From the NCBI GenBank assembly GCA_030673425.1, contig DAOVJB010000038.1, positions 1 through 8,823 on the forward strand: DNA of 8,823 bases, written 5' to 3'. The notes under the pieces are model-generated. The model was not told the origin of the DNA. It did not search any database and worked only from the letters and a program-made list of their open reading frames with translations. Shown piece after piece: positions 1-6,428 of the stretch. The first letter of the stretch is position 1. The number at the start of each line of letters is the position of its first letter. The DNA is from Elusimicrobiota bacterium (GTDB taxonomy: Bacteria; CAYTYR01; UBA6262; DAOVJB01). The position numbers and the translations under genes were made by a program.

Positions 1-414
1 CTTATGAATGATACTTTCTATTATACTAATTCAATACATTTTGCCGCAGGCGCGCCTATAAACCTCATTGACAGGATAGTAGGGCAAAGCAAGTTCCATA
101 CACTTATTGAAAGCGGAGCAATACTTCATGCTTTTATAGGAGAAGACAACCCTTCGCCTGAAGCCATATTCAAGCTGGTGGAAAAGACCTGGCGCAATAC
201 GAAAGCGGCCCAGATTACTATTTCGCCGGAGTTCACCATATGCAACCAGTGCCGCCGTACCTCCAGAGGGCTATTGGATGCATGTACGCATTGTGAATCA
301 CAGGATGTCTATGGAGTGACAAGGATTGTAGGATATTTCAGCCGTATCCCGAACTGGAACAAATCAAAGATAGGTGAACTTAAAGACAGACATAAAGGCG
401 ACTATCATATTTAG
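1..414 (+). CDS. nrdD: Anaerobic (class III) ribonucleoside-triphosphate reductase, C-terminal fragment
   Basis: This is the 3' end of a gene that begins before the window; the frame is open from base 1, so the first visible ATG at 4 is probably internal. NrdD reduces ribonucleoside triphosphates to deoxynucleotides in the cytoplasm without oxygen, using a glycyl radical installed by the radical-SAM activase NrdG. About 137 residues are visible of a protein usually near 600-700. Counting from the first visible Met, four cysteines (C80, C83, C94, C97) form the CxxC-x10-CxxC zinc site typical of the NrdD C-terminus. The glycyl-radical motif follows as RIVGYFSR, with Gly110 (bases 331-333) the expected radical residue, and then the conserved WN..K..EL..R tail. 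The protein ends normally. No nrdG is visible; dut follows 19 nt downstream, consistent with shared dNTP metabolism. The family call is firm; another glycyl-radical enzyme is unlikely given the zinc site. Confidence 0.93.
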   Translation, partial: LMNDTFYYTNSIHFAAGAPINLIDRIVGQSKFHTLIESGAILHAFIGEDNPSPEAIFKLVEKTWRNTKAAQITISPEFTICNQCRRTSRGLLDACTHCESQDVYGVTRIVGYFSRIPNWNKSKIGELKDRHKGDYHI

Positions 415-433
415 TTAAAAAGAGATAAAATAT

Positions 434-865
434 ATGAAAATAGAAATTAAACGTTTAAGGCAGGATGTCGCATTACCAATATATAAACACAAAGGTGATG
501 CAGGGATGGATTTACGCAACGCCGGGGATGATGTAGTATTAAAACCTCTCCAAAGAACCTTGATTCCAACAGGCATTAAAGTAGCTGTACCCCAAAACTA
601 TGAATTACAAATACGTCCACGCAGCGGGTTAGCTATTAAGAAAGGATTAACCGTATTAAATACACCCGGAACGATTGACTCGGGATACCGCGGTGAAATA
701 GGAATAATCATACTTAATGCAAGCAATGATGATGTAACCATCAAAAAAGGAGACCGAATTGCTCAGGCAATATTAAACAAGGTCGAAATTATCGAGTGGG
801 ATGATGTAGTAGAACTGGATGAGACTACGAGAAGCGAAGGCGGTTTCGGAAGCACCGGTCATTAA
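434..865 (+). CDS. dut: Deoxyuridine 5'-triphosphate nucleotidohydrolase (dUTPase)
   Basis: The enzyme hydrolyses dUTP to dUMP and pyrophosphate, keeping uracil out of DNA and supplying dUMP for thymidylate synthesis. It is a soluble homotrimer. At 143 residues it has the usual length, and all five trimeric-dUTPase motifs are present in order: AGMDL (23-27), RPRSGLA (61-67), GTIDSGYRGE (79-88, catalytic Asp82 and uracil-stacking Tyr85), GDRIAQ (106-111) and the flexible C-terminal arm R133 with GGFGSTG (136-142). The ATG at 434 has only a weak purine-rich site (AAAAAGAGA) ahead of it, 19 nt after nrdD, so it is probably co-transcribed with nrdD. It is not a dCTP deaminase, because motifs 3 and 5 are those of dUTPase. 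Confidence 0.97.
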   Translation: MKIEIKRLRQDVALPIYKHKGDAGMDLRNAGDDVVLKPLQRTLIPTGIKVAVPQNYELQIRPRSGLAIKKGLTVLNTPGTIDSGYRGEIGIIILNASNDDVTIKKGDRIAQAILNKVEIIEWDDVVELDETTRSEGGFGSTGH

Positions 866-873
866 AAAATAAT

Positions 874-878
874 GGAGG
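874..878 (+). promoter_or_regulatory. Ribosome binding site that sets the guaB3 start
   Basis: GGAGG lies 8 nt upstream of the ATG at 887. An in-frame ATG at 872 overlaps this site and has no Shine-Dalgarno sequence of its own, so 887 is the more likely start. The resulting N-terminus (MAFFIGR) also fits the family. Confidence 0.8.
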
Positions 879-886
879 GAATTACA

Positions 887-2047
887 ATGGCCTTTTTTAT
901 AGGAAGAGATAGAGAAGCCAGGAGAGCTTATGGGTTTGACGAAGTGGCTCTGGCACCGGGAATTATCACTATAAACCCGAATGATGTGAAGACTTCCTGG
1001 AAAATTAAAAACCTGAAATTTGAGATTCCTTTTATAGCCTCAGCGATGGACGGGGTGGTAGACACAAGGTTTGCCGCAGCTATGGGAAAACTGGGAGGTT
1101 TGGCAGTACTTAACCTGGAAGGAATCCAAACCCGTTATGAAAACCCTGAGGAAATCTACGAAAAAATAGCTACTGCAGGCCCGGAAGACGCAACAATCCT
1201 GGTACAGAGTATTTACAAGGAACCGATAAAAGAAAAACTCATTAGTAAACGAATCAAGGAAATCAAATCAAAAGGAGTTTTGGCAGCCGTTTCCTCAATT
1301 CCTCAAACAGCCGAACACTTCGGACAGATGTCACAGGAGGCAGGATGTGATATTTTTGTGGTTCAGTCAACCGTAACAACAGCAAAGCATATATCAACTC
1401 AATATCCTGTATTAAACTTTAAGAAATTTGTTAGAAAAATGAAAATCCCTATAATTATCGGTAATTGTGTCACATATGATGCTGCACTGGAATTGATGGA
1501 TACAGGCTGTGCCGCCTTATTAGTAGGTGTAGGACCGGGAGCAGCATGCACTACGAGGGGAGTGTTAGGTATAGGAGTTCCGCAGGTTACTGCCACTATT
1601 GACTGTGCTGCTGCAAGAGATTTCTACTTCAAGAAGACAGGAAAATATGTCGCTATTATAACCGACGGCGGGATGGATACAGGAGGCGATATATGTAAAG
1701 CCTTTGCAAGCGGAGCAGACGCAGTAATGATCGGCTCTGCTTTTGCACGCGCCAGGGAAGCTCCGGGAAATGGATATCACTGGGGCATGGCTACCCCTCA
1801 TCAGAATCTGCCGAGGGGAACAAGGATATATGTAGGAACAAGCAGTAGTTTAGAAGAAATTCTCTATGGTCCGGCCAAGCTTGATGACGGAACACAGAAT
1901 TTAGTGGGTGCATTAAGAACCGCTATGGGAAGCCTGGGGGTTAAAAATATCAAAGAGATGCAACTGGTCGAAATAATTATTGCACCTGGAATAAGGTCAG
2001 AAGGTAAGTTATTACAAAAAGCCCAGAGAGTAGGAATGGGAAAATAA
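887..2047 (+). CDS. guaB3: IMP dehydrogenase family protein, GuaB3 type without CBS domains
   Basis: The protein belongs to the IMP dehydrogenase/GMP reductase TIM-barrel superfamily and most resembles GuaB3, the short homologue known from cyanobacteria and actinobacteria. Predicted reaction: IMP + NAD+ to XMP + NADH, the committed step to GMP. Using the ATG at 887 it has 386 residues, much shorter than full GuaB (about 490), because the two CBS regulatory domains are absent. The N-terminal ARRAYGFDE (11-19) and the C-terminal block HWGMATPH...DGTQNLVGALRTAMG are typical of GuaB3. The catalytic loop is GVGPGAACTTRG (214-225), with Cys221 as expected nucleophile; TDGG (259-262) and GADAVMIGS (276-284) form the phosphate-binding region. 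It lies between dut and purC, fitting guanine nucleotide synthesis. The family call is firm. That it is a full IMP dehydrogenase rather than a GMP reductase-like or divergent enzyme is inferred from the family. Confidence 0.9.
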   Translation: MAFFIGRDREARRAYGFDEVALAPGIITINPNDVKTSWKIKNLKFEIPFIASAMDGVVDTRFAAAMGKLGGLAVLNLEGIQTRYENPEEIYEKIATAGPEDATILVQSIYKEPIKEKLISKRIKEIKSKGVLAAVSSIPQTAEHFGQMSQEAGCDIFVVQSTVTTAKHISTQYPVLNFKKFVRKMKIPIIIGNCVTYDAALELMDTGCAALLVGVGPGAACTTRGVLGIGVPQVTATIDCAAARDFYFKKTGKYVAIITDGGMDTGGDICKAFASGADAVMIGSAFARAREAPGNGYHWGMATPHQNLPRGTRIYVGTSSSLEEILYGPAKLDDGTQNLVGALRTAMGSLGVKNIKEMQLVEIIIAPGIRSEGKLLQKAQRVGMGK

Positions 2048-2071
2048 ACTAATAACACAAGGAGAAACTTT

Positions 2072-2959
2072 ATGCAAGGTACTGGAGCCGTAACAAAAAC
2101 CGAGATAACAACAGTACCGCTTTTTTTCCGCGGAAAAGTCAGGGATGTATATGATTTAGGTGAGAAATTACTTATCGTAGCCACAGACAGGATATCAGCT
2201 TTTGATTTTGTTCTGCCGACACCTATACCGGAAAAAGGCAAAATCTTAACACAGATTTCTGTTTTCTGGTTTAACCTCCTTAAGGATATATCCGAAAACC
2301 ATTTAATCTCATCAGACGTAAAGGATTTTCCTGGCGAATTAGCTTCTTATAGTGACATACTCAAGGATCGCTCCATATTAGTAAAAAAGGCTAAACGCAT
2401 TAATGTGGAATGCGTGGTAAGAGGATACCTGGCTGGCTCCGGATGGAAGGAATATAAAGAATCAGAAACCGTCTGCGGTATCCAACTACCTGCAGGATTA
2501 CAGGAGTCAAGCGAACTGCCTGATGTAATATTTACTCCTGCTACAAAGGCCCAGACAGGAGACCATGATATCAATATTACAGAAGAACAATTTATCAATA
2601 ATGTAGGATTTGAGATTGCCCAGGAACTTAAAAAAAGAAGCATTGCCCTTTATAAAAAAGCAAGTGAATATGCTTTAAGGAAAGGTATAATCATTGCTGA
2701 CACCAAATTTGAATTCGGAATAATAGGGGACGACATCATCCTTATAGATGAAATTTTTACCCCGGATTCCTCCCGTTTCTGGAATAAAGAAAACTACAAA
2801 CCCGGCAAAACACAGGACAATTTTGACAAGCAGTTCATACGGGATTATCTGGAATCAATAAAATGGAACAAACAGCCCCCGGTTCCTGAATTACCGCCTG
2901 ATATCGTTCAAAAAACTGTTCAGCTATATAAACAGGCATATAACAAATTATGTGAATAA
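2072..2959 (+). CDS. purC: Phosphoribosylaminoimidazole-succinocarboxamide (SAICAR) synthase
   Basis: The enzyme condenses CAIR with aspartate, using ATP, to give SAICAR in de novo purine synthesis. At 295 residues it is the longer PurC type, rather than the form of about 235-240 residues found in E. coli and Bacillus. Conserved blocks appear in order: FRGKVRDVYDLG (19-30, nucleotide-binding loop), ATDRISAFDF (37-46), ECVVRGYLAGSGWKEY (113-128), TPATKA followed by GDHD (155-166), ADTKFEFG (209-216) and DEIFTPDSSRFW (226-237). The start at 2072 is supported by AAGGAG 7 nt upstream. It is 24 nt after guaB3 and is followed by the only long gap in the window. The gene looks intact. Confidence 0.96.
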   Translation: MQGTGAVTKTEITTVPLFFRGKVRDVYDLGEKLLIVATDRISAFDFVLPTPIPEKGKILTQISVFWFNLLKDISENHLISSDVKDFPGELASYSDILKDRSILVKKAKRINVECVVRGYLAGSGWKEYKESETVCGIQLPAGLQESSELPDVIFTPATKAQTGDHDINITEEQFINNVGFEIAQELKKRSIALYKKASEYALRKGIIIADTKFEFGIIGDDIILIDEIFTPDSSRFWNKENYKPGKTQDNFDKQFIRDYLESIKWNKQPPVPELPPDIVQKTVQLYKQAYNKLCE

Positions 2960-2963
2960 AGCC

Positions 2964-2991
2964 TTGAAATTTATGAATAAAAGATTAAGAT
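2964..2991 (+). promoter_or_regulatory. Weak candidate sigma-70-type promoter ahead of purD
   Basis: TTGAAA (2964-2969) and TAAGAT (2986-2991, 4 of 6 matches to TATAAT) are separated by 16 nt. They sit in the 118-nt purC-purD gap and could start a separate purD-to-pyrK transcript. In AT-rich sequence such matches are common, so this is only a suggestion. Confidence 0.25.
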
Positions 2992-3024
2992 GATGATTAC
3001 CATAAACACATATTCATTAGGTCA

Positions 3025-3050
3025 TTACCGAACTTTCTTGAGTTCGGTAA
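3025..3050 (+). promoter_or_regulatory. Perfect 10-bp hairpin in the purD leader
   Basis: TTACCGAACT (3025-3034) and AGTTCGGTAA (3041-3050) are exact reverse complements around the 6-nt loop TTCTTG. The arm ends 8 nt before the purD Shine-Dalgarno sequence (AAGGAGG, 3059-3065). No T-run follows on the plus strand, so it is not a typical intrinsic terminator. The perfect symmetry suggests an operator for a dimeric repressor, a leader RNA element, or a dispersed repeat. The bases CTTTCTT (3033-3039) could instead pair with the AAGGAGG using two G-U pairs, which would compete with the hairpin. The structure is seen directly; its function is unknown. Confidence 0.6.
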
Positions 3051-3077
3051 ACTTTCGTAAGGAGGAAAAGAAAACCA

Positions 3078-4424
3078 ATGAAAGTATTAGTGATAGGTTC
3101 CGGAGGACGTGAACATACACTTGTCTGGAAAATAAAGCAATCGCCGCTGGTGGATAAAATCTATGCTATTCCCGGAAACCCGGGAATAGCCCAGATTGCA
3201 GAGTGCGTTGATTTAGACACCAAAGATTTTCCGAAGCTTGCTGATTTCGCAAAGAAAGAATCTATTGACTTAACGGTTGTCGGACCGGAATTGCCTCTTG
3301 TTAATGGAATTGCCGATTATTTTAACATTAAGGGTTTGAAAATCTTCGGACCCTGTCAAAAGGCAGCTCTGTTAGAAGGCAGTAAGGTATTTGCTAAAAA
3401 TTTAATGAAAAAATACGGAATTCCTACCGGAACCTTCAGGGTTTTTAACAAGAGCATTGAAGCAAAAGAATATATCGCGGAATTGGCTTGCGAAGATGAG
3501 GCAAAAAATTTCCCTATAGTCATTAAAGCAGACGGCCTGGCAGCAGGCAAAGGAGTTTTGGTCTGTCATAATTCATCTGAGGCATTACACGCAATAGGAC
3601 AGATAATGCAGGAGAAGATCTTTGGTGAAGCAGGCAATCAGGTAATAATTGAAGAATTCCTAAAGGGCGAGGAGACCTCTATATTAGCTTTCTGTGATTC
3701 TAAAACAATCCTGCCCATGATTTCATCCCAGGACCATAAGCAGGTTTTTGACGGCGACAGAGGACCCAACACCGGAGGAATGGGAGCATATGCACCTGCA
3801 CCTGTAGTAACAAAGGAGCTTTTCAATAAAATTATATCTCGTATACTTAGACCCTTAAAAGACGGCCTTAAAAGCGAAGGTATAAAATATAAAGGAATTA
3901 TTTATGTAGGTGTTATGATTATTAACAATGAACCTTTCGTCTTAGAATTCAACGTACGCTTCGGGGATCCGGAGACCCAGGTAATTATGCCTCTTCTTGA
4001 ATCGGACCTTGTTCCGGTGCTGGAAGCTGTGGTAAATGAAGACTTGCAAAATATAATCCTGAAATGGTATAATAAATTTTCGGTTTGTGTTGTTCTTGTC
4101 TCCGGGGGATATCCGGGAAAATATGAAAAAGATAAGGTAATCTATGGACTGGATAAAGCAGAGGAAACAAAAGAGATCGTTGTATTCCATGCAGGGACGA
4201 GTCTTAAGGCTTCTGTTAAAAAGAACCTGGCACCAAAACAGGAAGTCACTGAATATGTCTCTTCAGGAGGAAGAGTCATTGGAATAACCGGCACGGGGAA
4301 CAGCCTAAAAGAAGCTATTGATAAAACGTACGAAGGAATCAAGAACGTAACATTTGAGAAGATGCATTATAGAAAAGACATAGGGAAAAAAGGACTGAAA
4401 CTAACTACGGACTCAGGAGATTAA
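3078..4424 (+). CDS. purD: Phosphoribosylamine-glycine ligase (GAR synthetase)
   Basis: The enzyme joins glycine to 5-phosphoribosylamine with ATP to make GAR, the second step of purine synthesis. It is an ATP-grasp protein of 448 residues, slightly longer than the usual 420-430. The N-terminal domain opens with VLVIGSGGREH (3-13). VVGPELPLVNG (67-77), FGPCQKAALLEGSK (90-103), the ATP-grasp loop KADGLAAGKG (150-159), GDRGPNTGGMGAYAP (226-240) and EFNVRFGDPETQ (290-301, metal-binding Glu and Asn) follow. The C-terminal domain ends with HYRKDIG (430-436) and a short extra tail of about 12 residues. The ATG at 3078 has GGAGG at 3061-3065, with a rather long 12-nt spacing. It is the first gene after the hairpin-containing gap, so it may head the purD-purE-pyr transcript. 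No fusion to PurM or PurN is present. Confidence 0.97.
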   Translation: MKVLVIGSGGREHTLVWKIKQSPLVDKIYAIPGNPGIAQIAECVDLDTKDFPKLADFAKKESIDLTVVGPELPLVNGIADYFNIKGLKIFGPCQKAALLEGSKVFAKNLMKKYGIPTGTFRVFNKSIEAKEYIAELACEDEAKNFPIVIKADGLAAGKGVLVCHNSSEALHAIGQIMQEKIFGEAGNQVIIEEFLKGEETSILAFCDSKTILPMISSQDHKQVFDGDRGPNTGGMGAYAPAPVVTKELFNKIISRILRPLKDGLKSEGIKYKGIIYVGVMIINNEPFVLEFNVRFGDPETQVIMPLLESDLVPVLEAVVNEDLQNIILKWYNKFSVCVVLVSGGYPGKYEKDKVIYGLDKAEETKEIVVFHAGTSLKASVKKNLAPKQEVTEYVSSGGRVIGITGTGNSLKEAIDKTYEGIKNVTFEKMHYRKDIGKKGLKLTTDSGD

Positions 4425-4437
4425 CCCGTAGTCAGCC

Positions 4438-4443
4438 AGGAGG
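4438..4443 (+). promoter_or_regulatory. Ribosome binding site supporting a TTG start for purE
   Basis: AGGAGG ends 6 nt before the TTG at 4450. The next in-frame ATG (4480) falls inside the GSKSD nucleotide loop, so the TTG must be the start. Confidence 0.85.
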
Positions 4444-4449
4444 ATAGTC

Positions 4450-4914
4450 TTGAAACAAAAACCAATAGTAGGAATTATTATGGGAAGCAAGTCTGATGAA
4501 CCGATAGTTGAGCAGGCAAGCCAGACACTAAAACAATTCGGTATCCCGTATGAAGTGAAAATTATGTCTGCACACAGGACGCCCAAACAAGTCCAGGCAT
4601 ATGCCAGGAACGCTAAAAGAAGAAACATAGAGGTCATTATCGCGGCAGCAGGCAAAGCAGCTCACCTGCCGGGCGTAGTTGCTTCTTTAACCACGATTCC
4701 TGTAATAGGCATACCAATCAAAACATCTGATTTAGCCGGGTTGGACTCCCTGCTTTCGATTGCCCAGATGCCTACGGGAGTACCTGTGGCTACGGTTGCC
4801 ATTAACGGGGCCAAGAACGCAGCCTTGCTTGCAATGCAGATTTTGTCTTTGAAATACCCGCAAATTAAGAAAAAGTTTGCTCAATACAAAAAATCGTTGG
4901 CGCAGCATAAATAA
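4450..4914 (+). CDS. purE: N5-carboxyaminoimidazole ribonucleotide mutase (PurE, class I-like)
   Basis: PurE converts N5-CAIR to CAIR, just before the PurC step. It has 154 residues (family about 150-175) and starts at TTG. Visible blocks are IMGSKSDEP (10-18), the signature SAHRTP (40-45), [11 protein letters not shown] (65-75), PVIGIPI (84-90) and [10 protein letters not shown] (99-108). Retention of His in the AAHLPG block favours the class I mutase, which works with PurK, over the class II enzyme that uses AIR and CO2 directly. Lys69 replaces the second Gly of the usual GAGGAAH motif (for example in E. coli PurE), which is unusual. No purK is in the window. The gene is 25 nt after purD and 8 nt before pyrR, so it is clearly in the same transcript. 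Confidence 0.94.
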   Translation: MKQKPIVGIIMGSKSDEPIVEQASQTLKQFGIPYEVKIMSAHRTPKQVQAYARNAKRRNIEVIIAAAGKAAHLPGVVASLTTIPVIGIPIKTSDLAGLDSLLSIAQMPTGVPVATVAINGAKNAALLAMQILSLKYPQIKKKFAQYKKSLAQHK

Positions 4915-4922
4915 GGGGGAAG

Positions 4923-5471
4923 ATGATGGAAACCCAGCAAAAAAAATTCCTGGTAAATGAAAAAGAAGTAAACAGAATCATCACACGGATGGCCCATGAG
5001 ATAATTGAAAAAAACCACGGTGCTAAGGAACTATGCATCATAGGAATAAGAACAAGAGGCGTCTATGTGGGTGAGCGTTTAGCAAATATCATAAAAAAGA
5101 TAGAGAATGTTGAGGTTCCCGTAGGCATACTTGACATCACCCTGTACAGAGACGATGTTGACTCTATTGATAAACAGCCGATAGTAAAAGAAACCGATAT
5201 TCCATTTGACATTACTAATAAAAAGATTCTTCTGGTGGATGACGTCCTGTTCACTGGAAGAAGCACACGAGCTGCACTTGATGCCATAATGGATTTCGGC
5301 CGTCCCAAGGAGATTCAGCTTGCTGTCTTAATAGACAGGGGACATCGGGAGTTGCCGATTCAGGCTGATTTTGTAGGCAAAAAAGTTTTTACCTCCTTAA
5401 AAGAGATAGTTGAGGTTAATCTTAAAGAAATAGATAATATTGACCAGATAAAAATCGTTAATATAAAATAA
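4923..5471 (+). CDS. pyrR: Bifunctional pyr operon regulator / uracil phosphoribosyltransferase PyrR
   Basis: PyrR proteins bind pyr mRNA when UMP is high and reduce expression of pyrimidine genes; most also have uracil phosphoribosyltransferase activity. The 182-residue protein matches the family across its length: TRMAHEIIE (21-29), [14 protein letters not shown] (41-54), DITLYRDD (71-78), the PRPP-binding loop [14 protein letters not shown] (102-115) and [15 protein letters not shown] (132-146). At 156, Phe stands where the Bacillus protein has Pro (GKNIPTS there, GKKVFTS here). Two adjacent ATGs (4923, 4926) follow the AAGGGGG at 4913-4919; 4926 gives the better spacing (6 nt rather than 3), so the first Met may not be used. 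Only 8 nt separate it from purE, leaving no room for a classical PyrR-controlled attenuator immediately upstream. Confidence 0.95.
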   Translation: MMETQQKKFLVNEKEVNRIITRMAHEIIEKNHGAKELCIIGIRTRGVYVGERLANIIKKIENVEVPVGILDITLYRDDVDSIDKQPIVKETDIPFDITNKKILLVDDVLFTGRSTRAALDAIMDFGRPKEIQLAVLIDRGHRELPIQADFVGKKVFTSLKEIVEVNLKEIDNIDQIKIVNIK

Positions 5472-5479
5472 ACAGGTTT

Positions 5480-5484
5480 GGAGG
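5480..5484 (+). promoter_or_regulatory. Ribosome binding site that sets the pyrB start
   Basis: GGAGG ends 5 nt before the ATG at 5490. An in-frame TTG at 5478 overlaps this site and lacks one of its own, so 5490 is preferred. Confidence 0.82.
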
Positions 5485-5489
5485 CAGAT

Positions 5490-6428
5490 ATGCGCTTAAA
5501 AAGGAAAGACTTATTAGGCCTGGAAGATCTGGACGCCAAAGAAATAGAACTTATACTTAAAACCGCAAAACCTTTTAAGGAATTATTTACCCGTTCAATT
5601 AAAAAAGTTCCCACCTTACGAGGTAAGACAGTAGTCAACCTCTTCTATGAACCAAGCACAAGAACAAAGGCATCCTTTGAGTTAGCCGAGAAACGTCTAA
5701 GTGCCGATGTCCTGAATATCTCAGTTCCAACAAGCAGCGTAGTAAAAGGCGAGACCCTGATTGATACAGGCAAAACGATCGAAGCCATGATGGCAGACTT
5801 CGTAGTAATAAGACACAGTATGGCAGGCGCACCGCATCTTTTAGCAAAGGAAATTAAATCTTCGGTTATTAATGCCGGAGACGGCACACATGAACATCCC
5901 ACACAGGCACTTCTTGATATGTTTACCATGAAAGAAAAAAAGGGAACTCTTAAAGGCCTAAGAGTCATCCTTATAGGAGATATTCTGCACAGCAGGGTAG
6001 CACGTTCAAACATCTGGGGACTTACAAAAATGGGAGCAAAAGTCACCGTAGTAGGCCCTGCAACATTAATTCCGTCGAAAATAGAAAAAATGGGGGTAGA
6101 TGTAAGTTATCACTTAGAGGAAGTAATAAGCAAAGCAGATGTAATATATACTTTAAGAATCCAAAAAGAACGTCAGAAGCAGCATTTATTCCCATCATTA
6201 AGGGAATATACGGAACTCTACGGCATAAATACCGCCAGGCTTAAGATGATGAAAAAAAATGTCATCATCATGCATCCCGGACCGATGAACAGAGGCATAG
6301 AAATATCATCTGATGTTGCTGACGGACCGCATTCAGTTATTACTGAACAGATAACCAACGGCATCGCTATAAGAATGGCTATACTCTATTTATTAAGCGG
6401 AGGTGAGACACGTGAACTTACTCGTTAA
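5490..6428 (+). CDS. pyrB: Aspartate carbamoyltransferase catalytic subunit
   Basis: The enzyme transfers the carbamoyl group from carbamoyl phosphate to aspartate, the second step of UMP synthesis. With the ATG at 5490 it has 312 residues, the normal catalytic-chain length. The carbamoyl-phosphate site STRTKASFE (56-64) is present, followed by the VVKGET loop (84-89, with the catalytic Lys86), IRHSMAGAPH (107-116), HPTQALLD (136-143), GDILHSRVARS (163-173) and HPGPMNRGIE (262-271). FYEPSTRT with aspartate-domain residues of ATCase type distinguishes it from ornithine carbamoyltransferase. No pyrI regulatory chain is seen, as is usual where PyrR is present and PyrB stands with PyrC. The gene starts 18 nt after pyrR, and its last 17 nt overlap pyrC. 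Confidence 0.96.
   Translation: MRLKRKDLLGLEDLDAKEIELILKTAKPFKELFTRSIKKVPTLRGKTVVNLFYEPSTRTKASFELAEKRLSADVLNISVPTSSVVKGETLIDTGKTIEAMMADFVVIRHSMAGAPHLLAKEIKSSVINAGDGTHEHPTQALLDMFTMKEKKGTLKGLRVILIGDILHSRVARSNIWGLTKMGAKVTVVGPATLIPSKIEKMGVDVSYHLEEVISKADVIYTLRIQKERQKQHLFPSLREYTELYGINTARLKMMKKNVIIMHPGPMNRGIEISSDVADGPHSVITEQITNGIAIRMAILYLLSGGETRELTR
6399..6406 (+). promoter_or_regulatory. Full-length Shine-Dalgarno sequence for pyrC inside pyrB
   Basis: GGAGGTGA is a perfect 8-nt complement to the 16S rRNA tail. It lies inside the pyrB coding sequence, 5 nt before the GTG at 6412. An earlier in-frame GTG at 6403 is part of the site itself and cannot be the start it serves. The overlap suggests translational coupling of PyrC to PyrB. 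Confidence 0.85.

Noticed and set aside
872-886. Longer guaB3 start at the ATG at 872
   Set aside because: It overlaps the GGAGG that serves the ATG at 887 and adds five residues not seen in the family.
3025-3050. purD-leader hairpin as an intrinsic terminator for purC
   Set aside because: No run of T follows the stem on the plus strand (the next bases are ACTTTCG), and the stem is only moderately GC-rich.
4404-4432. Inverted repeat ACTACGG / CCGTAGT spanning the purD stop codon
   Set aside because: It has only 7 bp with a 15-nt loop and no T-run after it. It could slow ribosomes but is within chance expectation and is not a convincing terminator.
5478-5489. Longer pyrB start at the TTG at 5478
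   Set aside because: It overlaps the GGAGG that serves the ATG at 5490, and the shorter protein matches the normal length.
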